Part shown: one piece after another, positions 58,259-64,000 of the stretch
Layout: the number at the start of each line of letters is the position of its first letter
Numbering within the stretch: position 1 is the stretch's first letter
DNA from: Salipiger thiooxidans
Lineage (GTDB): Bacteria > Pseudomonadota > Alphaproteobacteria > Rhodobacterales > Rhodobacteraceae
Assembly: GCF_900102075.1 (NCBI RefSeq)
Contig: NZ_FNAV01000011.1
Coordinates: 62,001-126,000, forward strand
Length of the DNA stretch: 64,000 bases
Direction of reading: 5' to 3'
Made by a program: the position numbers and the translations under genes
Notes under the pieces: generated by a model
What the model saw: the letters and a program-made list of their open reading frames with translations, nothing else
Told to the model about the DNA's origin: nothing
The model's database searches: none

Positions 58259-59718
58259 CACGGAAGACCATCGAAGAGCATCTCGCCCCTGCACCCACGG
58301 CGATCCGGCGCCTCCTGCTGGAGGACCGGCATGATCTCGAGCCCGGGGCTGCCGCCGTGGTCGGCAGGTTGTTCGCCTCCGTGCACAAACACCGCGTTTC
58401 GATCTCGATGCCGCCGGCGCAGTGCTTCCGCGAGGCGGCGCAATCCGAATCCACATTCCGGACACTCCTGCGCGCGCTTTCGCGCCATGCGCCGCATGTT
58501 TGCACGGCGGAAGCGGTCGAGGTCAGCGACGAATGGTATGCGCGTCGGCGCCCCCCGCCCAAGACAGCCGAGTCGCCGCTCCGGGAGGAAGGTCAACAAT
58601 GGCCTGACCGGTGGAGAGAACATCTGAATGCACTGCAGAAAGCCAAGATCAAGGAGTCCAGCCGCCAGCGCTACATAGCGAGTGTAGATCGATGTGTAGA
58701 AGCCGTGTCGGAGGGGCGGGCGACGGCGGATTTCGGCTTCATCACGGCGATGGACCTGGAGGACGCATTTCTGAACCATCCCGATGCCGACAGGCGCATA
58801 AAGACGGTGACGGCCCCGAACTACCTTGATGGCCTGATCGCTCTCGGTCGGGCTGGGGGAGAAAACCGAGACAGTCTGGACGCGATGCGATGTGTGTCGA
58901 AAGACCTGCGTGACCGGGCGGATCTTGAGTGCAAGAACAAGGAGGTGCGCATCGCCAAGCTGATGGAGCGCGGCGGGTTCTCCTACGTCGTGGACCGAGC
59001 CGGCGATGCGATCGAAAAGAACCGCCTGCTTCCATCGCACAGCGCCGCTGGTCGGCGCAAACTGCAAGCGGCGGTCCTCTCTCTCGTGCTGATGAACAAG
59101 CCGCCGCGCAAGGGTGATGTCGTGCGGTGGCGCTTCGGTCATGAACTTGTGCGGGATCCGGACGGTGTGTGGCGTGCGACCTGGATGCAGGAAAAGACCG
59201 GTCATGAGACCGAATCTGGCCGACTGTGGCCGGAGGTCTGCGCGCTGCTCGATCGCTGGATTCTCGGCGGCAGGCCAGACCGACTGGTCGTCCACCGATA
59301 TCTGGAACTCACCGGCCACAACTGGCTGTCTCTCTCCGCTGAGACGCCCTACCGCGATCTCCCGTCTGAACTTACGAAGTCGCTGATCGGCGTTCCGTCG
59401 CATGATCTGCGCACGCTCGCGGCAGACTACCTGCGTCGTCATGATCCGGCTCGTGCCGCCCAGATCATCAGAACCCATCTCGGGCATGCCACCGACAGGG
59501 CGGGAGACGCCTACGCGACCGAGTGCATCGGCACTTCGGCGCAGCGCCTCTGGCAATCCGCAAGAGGGATGATCGCCGATACAGATGGCAATGCCAGAGA
59601 AGCAGCCAAAATCGCCAAGAAGAAGAAAAAGCCCGCGATTCCGAAGCCCCGTGGCGTGACCGGTCGCATCGGTCGGCCTGTCCGACTTCCCGGTCGATCC
59701 CGGAGGCGGACCGGATAA
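58255..59718 (+). CDS. second tyrosine recombinase of the pair
   Basis: A 487-aa recombinase translated from an ATGA overlap with the first. A core-binding region (WREHLNALQKAKIKESSRQRYI) is followed by the catalytic part: Arg in NKPPRKGDVVRWRF (about residue 285), HxxR in VPSHDLRTLAADYL (about 381), HLGHATDRAGDAYATE with the His and the Tyr (about 408 and 420). A Lys/Arg-rich tail (KIAKKKKKPAIPK) follows. With the first recombinase and the small helix-turn-helix protein it probably forms the mobility module of an inserted element. Confidence 0.82.
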   Translation: MTRKTIEEHLAPAPTAIRRLLLEDRHDLEPGAAAVVGRLFASVHKHRVSISMPPAQCFREAAQSESTFRTLLRALSRHAPHVCTAEAVEVSDEWYARRRPPPKTAESPLREEGQQWPDRWREHLNALQKAKIKESSRQRYIASVDRCVEAVSEGRATADFGFITAMDLEDAFLNHPDADRRIKTVTAPNYLDGLIALGRAGGENRDSLDAMRCVSKDLRDRADLECKNKEVRIAKLMERGGFSYVVDRAGDAIEKNRLLPSHSAAGRRKLQAAVLSLVLMNKPPRKGDVVRWRFGHELVRDPDGVWRATWMQEKTGHETESGRLWPEVCALLDRWILGGRPDRLVVHRYLELTGHNWLSLSAETPYRDLPSELTKSLIGVPSHDLRTLAADYLRRHDPARAAQIIRTHLGHATDRAGDAYATECIGTSAQRLWQSARGMIADTDGNAREAAKIAKKKKKPAIPKPRGVTGRIGRPVRLPGRSRRRTG

Positions 59719-59774
59719 GAACAGACAGAGACTGCTGAACCCACGAGTAAATGCGTAGGGCAAGGCCGTTGGAG

Positions 59775-59879
59775 ACCGACGCGCCCCTCTCGTTGTCGGC
59801 GCGCCGGTCTCATCCGGCCAGCTCATGACGAAACAAAGGGCGACCATTGAAATTCCTCTGGCTGCTACCGGGAACGCCC
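59775..59879. repeat. 105-bp direct repeat, copy 1
   Basis: About 85-90% identical to 60393-60497. It starts with a hairpin (ACCGACGCGCC ... GGCGCGCCGGT), then CTCATCCGGCCAG, AAACAAAGGG and AATTCCTCTGGCTGCTAC, and ends GGGAACGCC. Copy 1 precedes the small gene at 59898. Confidence 0.85.
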
Positions 59880-59897
59880 AATTATCGGGAGGATGTC

Positions 59898-60308
59898 ATG
59901 ACTGGCAGATCTGCGCCATTCACTGGAGACAAGACCCGCCTCGCCACTGATCTCGGCAAGGCATGGGCATGGTGCGAATATGTGCACTCCGATCTTAAAC
60001 CATTCACGCTCGTTTCAGGCATCCTGGATCTTGGCGATCAGACGTTCGGATTTGATCCCGGGATTGAAGAAGCCGAGTACTATTTTGACTGCGGACCATT
60101 GCGCGAAACCGCGCTCGATGCTCTCGCCACCATGGGTCACCATCCAGCTCCAGACCGATGGTATGCGCGCTACCCGACCGCGTTCGTATTCGCACGGCGT
60201 CTCTCAGCGCATGAATGCCTGCAAGCGCTGGCATTCTTCCGGGCAAGGGGCCTAACCTCAACTTCAAGCAATCAAGGTCGACATCAGAATGGCCCGGGCG
60301 GTTGTTGA
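59898..60308 (+). CDS. small hypothetical accessory protein (136 aa)
   Basis: A 136-aa acidic protein (TGDKTRLATDLGKAWAWCEYV, FGFDPGIEEAEYYFDCGPLRE, HHPAPDRWYARYPTAFVFARRL). No domain recognised. ATG 59898 has GGGAGG just upstream; the frame is open further back into the 105-bp repeat from a TTG at 59847. It lies between the two repeat copies and may be a cargo gene of the element. Confidence 0.55.
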   Translation: MTGRSAPFTGDKTRLATDLGKAWAWCEYVHSDLKPFTLVSGILDLGDQTFGFDPGIEEAEYYFDCGPLRETALDALATMGHHPAPDRWYARYPTAFVFARRLSAHECLQALAFFRARGLTSTSSNQGRHQNGPGGC

Positions 60309-60392
60309 TGCAATCAGGGTGATGAATGCCCAAGAATGCGTAACGCCGCGCGGCAGCGAACAATGAAAGCCTGCAAGATGCTGCCTGCAGAA

Positions 60393-60497
60393 ACCGACGC
60401 GCCCCTCTCGCTGAGGGCGCGCCGGTCTCATCCGGCCAGCGCACGATGAAACAAAGGGTCGGCCATTGGAATTCCTCTGGCTGCTACTGGGAACGCC
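60393..60497. repeat. 105-bp direct repeat, copy 2
   Basis: Second copy of the repeat at 59775-59879. Its hairpin is longer (GCGCCCCTC TCGCT GAGGGCGC extends the stem), showing paired changes on both sides of the loop. It precedes the small gene at 60579. Confidence 0.85.
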
Positions 60498-60578
60498 GAC
60501 CCGAAACCCTGTCCAAGAAAGGAGAGAAAGGACGCTTGATGCGGGCACGACTGTCCGCGCAAAGAAAAGGAATTTGAG

Positions 60579-60986
60579 ATGTCCCCAACATCAAATGCGG
60601 CGCGCAGCAAAGCCGCGATGCGAGCCGCCGAAGGGTTCGTCACCCGGAATTACCAGGACCTCGTTCATGGGGCAGGACTGCTCGGCGGCGTCGGCGCGCA
60701 GTGTCGTTGCGTGAGCTTGACCGCCCGCTTGCGGCGCGCCAATCGCATGGACTGCTATTGCTGGCGCGAACTGCGATGGCTGCACGATTTGTTTTGCCTG
60801 CAAGTCGGCAGTGATCCCGACTCCACAGACGCGCCATATTTCTGTGATCTTTCTCCGGACGATCCGGCGGTCAACGGTCTGTGCCTCCTTGCCGACGCGC
60901 TTGGTGACCTGCTCGCCGAAATCGAAAGAGAGCATACACAAACCGTCTCGGAGCACACAGACGATGCGGGCCGGGACGCGGCCTGA
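60579..60986 (+). CDS. small hypothetical accessory protein (135 aa)
   Basis: A 135-aa protein with an Ala/Arg-rich N-terminus (SNAARSKAAMRAAEGFVTR), a Cys-rich middle (QCRCVSLTARLRRANRMDCYCW) and an acidic helical C-terminus (VNGLCLLADALGDLLAEIE). AAAAGGAATTTGAG precedes the ATG. No recognised domain. It follows the second copy of the 105-bp repeat, in the same relative position as the gene at 59898 to copy 1. Confidence 0.5.
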   Translation: MSPTSNAARSKAAMRAAEGFVTRNYQDLVHGAGLLGGVGAQCRCVSLTARLRRANRMDCYCWRELRWLHDLFCLQVGSDPDSTDAPYFCDLSPDDPAVNGLCLLADALGDLLAEIEREHTQTVSEHTDDAGRDAA

Positions 60987-61062
60987 CCTCTCCGCCGGCG
61001 TACGCGCCGGCGCCTTGAAAGGCGGTCGCATGGTGCGCCGCCGGAAAACCCAAGGAGTGGTC

Positions 61063-61503
61063 ATGTTCAAATGCTACATTCAAATGCCGGTAGAGGATCT
61101 CTTCGCGAACATCCTGCTGGAAACCCGGCAGATCAGCGACGGTCTGAGGCATCTCGATGTCTTTTCTGGTGCCATGGAGCGGGCATCTTTCCTACGGGAC
61201 CTCGCGATGCTCTCCGGCCATAAATGGATCGGCACCGAGGCGGGTAAGAATCTCGATCCGATCATACGCATTCTCGAGGCGGAACTCGACGCGGAGACGA
61301 CAATGATCACGCAGGTATTCCATGGCCACAACGATCCGGATCACGGAGCGGTCGGATCGGTGGAGAAACGGCGGGAGCTGACGGCGCGTGGGGAGGCCGC
61401 TTCTTCCATGCTGCAGAGCCTCCGGCGGCTGCAATGCATGCTCGAGGTCGCGGACGCGCGGATCAAGGCGGAGAGAATCGTTAACCTGCGCCTGCAGGTC
61501 TGA
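61063..61503 (+). CDS. small helical hypothetical protein (146 aa)
   Basis: A 146-aa mostly alpha-helical protein (VEDLFANILLETRQISDGLRHL, LDPIIRILEAELDAETTMI, ASSMLQSLRRLQCMLEVADARIK). AAGGAG lies before ATG 61063. An inverted repeat (CGCCGGCG / CGCCGGCG around GTACG) sits upstream near 61000-61015. No family recognised. Probably the last cargo gene before the integrase. Confidence 0.5.
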   Translation: MFKCYIQMPVEDLFANILLETRQISDGLRHLDVFSGAMERASFLRDLAMLSGHKWIGTEAGKNLDPIIRILEAELDAETTMITQVFHGHNDPDHGAVGSVEKRRELTARGEAASSMLQSLRRLQCMLEVADARIKAERIVNLRLQV

Positions 61504-61601
61504 TCCGCTCCTCACAGCCAAGCCGATCCACCCTTCTGGCACGGGGTGGGTCGGTCGGTGTTTGTTTGTATTTCGTGGGGCGCGTCCTCTCAGCCCTCAA
61601 G

Positions 61602-63692
61602 TCATGCGGACACCCGGCGATCCGCCAGGTTGGTGACGTCAGCAAGAGGCATGTCGCCAAAGGGTTTCCGGATCATTGAGATGTCGATCTCGATCATGTT
61701 GACCCATTTTTGCAAGGTCTTCTTGGCGAAACCATGCGGGTTGTAGTTGGTGATGTTCACATCACGTTCCACATGCCCCATCAGGTACTTCCGGTGGCTG
61801 TCCTGGCACTCGAGTTCGATCAGGAGATGGTTGAATGTGGTCCGGAAGGAATGGAAATCTCGCTGCGGATCATAGCATTCGTGGTCTTTGCGATAGCGGG
61901 TAAAGCGCTTCGAGAACGTTTCCGTAAAGGTCTTCTTGTTGGCGCTCCGCTCCAGCCACGGGAAGAGACGCGGCTCTTCGGCGCGCCGGCGGTCTTCGAC
62001 GAGCTGCATCAGGCCAAGCTTGAGCAAGTTGCGATGGATCGGCACGGTCCTTCGCGCGGCCATGCTCTTCAGGCTTTGCCCAGGGCCTTGCTTGAGGACG
62101 ATGCAGGGGATCTCGTCAATGACCTGGATATCATCCGTATGCAGCTGCAAGACCTCCTCGCTGCGGAGACCCATGTGAAGGGCGATCAGCGGTCCCCAGA
62201 ACATGGGATCTCCGGAATCTTTGAGCTTGTCTTGGAAGATTGGCGTTCGGAACAGCTTGCCAAGGTGACCGCACCACGTCTGCCGCTCCGTATCATCCTC
62301 AAGGAGCATGCGGCGCTCAACTTCGGCGGACTCCCAGATGTGATCCGCCATCATGTTTTCCCGGGCTTCACCCTGACGTACGGCGAACTTGAAGACACGC
62401 TGGAAATCCTGCATGTGCCGGTAGATCGTCGCTGCCTTGAGCCGCGGCAGCCTCTCGCGCAGGATAGTGATCTCGATTTTGCCGGGGCTCTCGCCTTTTC
62501 TCGTCATTCTGGCCCGGGTAATCTCCTCGTTCCGCCGTTCTTGTTCGTCGGCCTCATCGGCAGCCACCTGCGGGGACCGCTTGTCGGTCTTGGCCTGGTA
62601 GTTTCGTGGAATGCGCTGCATGAGTGTGAAAGCAGCAGTGAGCTCCTCGTGCACGACATCATTCAGGGACTTGGCCCCAAGGATGCGCTCCATCAATCGT
62701 GCCGTTGATCGGACATTCGCCGCCGAGTTCTTTGCCCAGCTCTCGCCCCCCTTCGGGTTCGGGTTTTCATTGAACTTGAAGGTTCTGTAGCCCCGCGAGC
62801 GCTTCTCGATATAAACCTCGGCCGTGTCCAGGATCGTTGGGCCGGGGGAGGTGTCGTGTGTTTTGCAGATTTCCTGAACCGGCGCCACTGAGATCTCCGG
62901 AGCGACGTCTTTTGGCGTTTCTTTTTCGATCGGCCGTGCCGCGGCGCCCCCGGCGGGGTCGGGCGCCAACACGGGATACGATGGAACAGGCGCGACGGGC
63001 GCAGCAGGATACACTGGAGCGGGAGGTGATCGTTCTGCGTAAGGGATGGCGCTGAATAGGGCTGAGAGATGGAGCGTGTAGCTATCTGGCTGGTCAATGC
63101 CCGGGAGAACACGGCCGTCGGTGTCGAGTAGGCCCCGTGATCCCGGCGGAAGTTCTCTTCGTTCGCATCAAGGATGACCCGCAAGGCTCGGTAGGCCAGC
63201 CTCTGCCAGTCCGGGTCTGTCTCGTCGAGCGGGATTCCGAGGCGGTCGGCCACTTGCCGGAGTGGATCCCGAGCCATGTCCCGATCCCGAAGCCGGATTG
63301 CATCACGGACGGTCGCAATCGCGGCGTCGGAACACTGCAACTCATAGGCGGCCACCTCCGGGGTGCGTACGGGGGCGACCTCGCGCGCGGTCTCGGCCAC
63401 GTCGATGAGAAACCGGCTGAGCCCGTCCAGGAGCCTCTCCATGATGTCCGGCGCTATCGCCATCGTCCTCTCCGTCACACCGGCGAAGGCAATGTCACTC
63501 AGAAGGGTGAGTTTCTGAGCCAAGGCCTTCGCGTCGGGGAGGACATGGGATCGAAGCGAGAGGAGCAGTGACATTTTTTTTTGGAGAGACCTCCGGACCC
63601 CAGGCCCGTAGGGCCTGGGGCCAGCGACGACGCCAATGGAACCCGCTCGGGCGGTATTCGAGATGCGGTTGGGATGCGGTCGTGAAACGCAA
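61602..63692 (-). pseudogene. tRNA-Asn-associated tyrosine integrase with two frameshifts
   Basis: A phage/island integrase read across three frames. The N-terminus (HLEYRPSGFHWRRRWPQAL) is in one frame up to a run of nine A (complement of 63574-63582). A second frame gives MSLLLSLRSHVLPDAKALAQKL to ILDANEENFRR. Near 63140 a shift leads to LLDTDGRVLPGIDQPDSYTL and then the Pro-rich linker and catalytic domain: GLRSEEVLQL, HSFRTTFNHLLIE, LMGHVERDVNITNY. The catalytic residues are present. It sits beside tRNA-Asn, the usual place for an island integrase. The A-run shift could be repaired by slippage; the second shift looks like true damage. Confidence 0.8.
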
Positions 63693-63809
63693 GTCTGCGA
63701 CTCCTGTGCCAGCGTTTGTGCCACGCGGTGGGACAGGATATGTGTCACGCCAATAATTCTCCGAATGTATACGGAGAAAATCCTTGGAGATCAGTCTCTC
63801 AGGATATTT

Positions 63810-63884
63810 TGGCTCCGGCGGTAGGGATCGAACCTACGACCAATTGATTAACAGTCAACTGCTCTACCGCTGAGCTACGCCGGA
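63810..63884 (-). tRNA. tRNA-Asn (anticodon GTT)
   Basis: Read on the minus strand the gene starts TCCGGCGTAGCTCAG, has a 7-nt D loop, anticodon stem TTGAC / TCAAT-like pairing around loop CTGTTAA (anticodon GTT), T arm GTAGGTTCGATCCCTAC, and acceptor strand CGCCGGA with discriminator G and encoded CCA. Acceptor pairing is complete. Its 3' end faces the integrase, so it is the likely attachment site of the island. Confidence 0.95.
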
Positions 63885-64000
63885 ACATGTGGGGCGTATA
63901 GCAACAGGCTTCGAACCTTGTCCAGAGCCATTTGTCACATTTTTTCAGCTTTTCCGAAATTCCTTCTAAGCCAATGAAAAAACGGACGTTTCTGAAGTGC

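Overview
The window looks like chromosomal DNA of a member of the Rhodobacteraceae (Alphaproteobacteria). It is GC-rich, and the gene neighbourhoods (rlmE, XerD next to aroK-aroB, divergent rnf/fdx genes of the Rhodobacter capsulatus type, a leucine-dehydrogenase-like gene divergent from an Lrp regulator) fit that family. The assignment rests on gene content read by eye; no search was run.

Layout. (1) 1-10.7 kb is ordinary core chromosome: partial rlmE, a lipoprotein, glycerate 2-kinase, a MobA-like nucleotidyltransferase, a GAF sensor kinase, a CorC/HlyC membrane protein, xerD, and aroK-aroB. (2) 10.7-24.2 kb is the remains of a nitrogen-fixation region. The Rnf electron-transport operon (rnfABCDGEH, minus strand) and fdxC-fdxN-rnfF (plus strand) diverge from a shared regulatory region. 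They are followed by an intact peroxiredoxin, sodC, a MarR/FUSC pair, and then nifHDK, nifE and nifZ remnants. Nearly every nif and rnf gene is broken by a 1-bp frameshift, a nonsense codon, or a deletion that joins the start of one gene to the end of another (rnfB-rnfC, rnfC-rnfD, nifH-nifD, nifE-LRV protein, nifZ-SIR2-like protein; nifK is deleted internally). The sigma-54 promoters and NifA-type sites in front of them still look intact. (3) 24.5-28.5 kb is ordinary again (leucine dehydrogenase, Lrp/AsnC regulator, AidB-like acyl-CoA dehydrogenase).

(4) From about 28.7 kb to a tRNA-Asn at 63.8 kb the window is a composite genomic island. It opens with debris: a broken amidohydrolase, two IS5-type fragments, an SNF2 helicase relic, and truncated plasmid/phage primase genes. 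A metabolic cassette follows (CadC-like TPR regulator, cysteine-synthase-like enzyme, DUF4242 protein, PLP-dependent decarboxylase), then an XRE regulator and a SAVED-domain protein that looks like a Cap5 effector without its HNH nuclease.

The centrepiece, 40.8-54.8 kb, is a tightly overlapping operon of three very large genes: an unrecognised 988-aa protein, a 1646-aa DEAD/DEAH helicase with several zinc-finger-like cysteine clusters and a C-terminal DUF1998/MZB-like region, and a 2039-aa protein with a central AAA+/STAND-like ATPase. By architecture it is a candidate anti-phage defence system related in concept to Druantia and DISARM, but I cannot assign it to a named type. Downstream lie a 21-bp iteron array, a double helix-turn-helix protein, two translationally coupled tyrosine recombinases with a hairpin that masks the first recombinase's ribosome binding site, small accessory genes flanked by a 105-bp repeat, and a frameshifted integrase beside tRNA-Asn.
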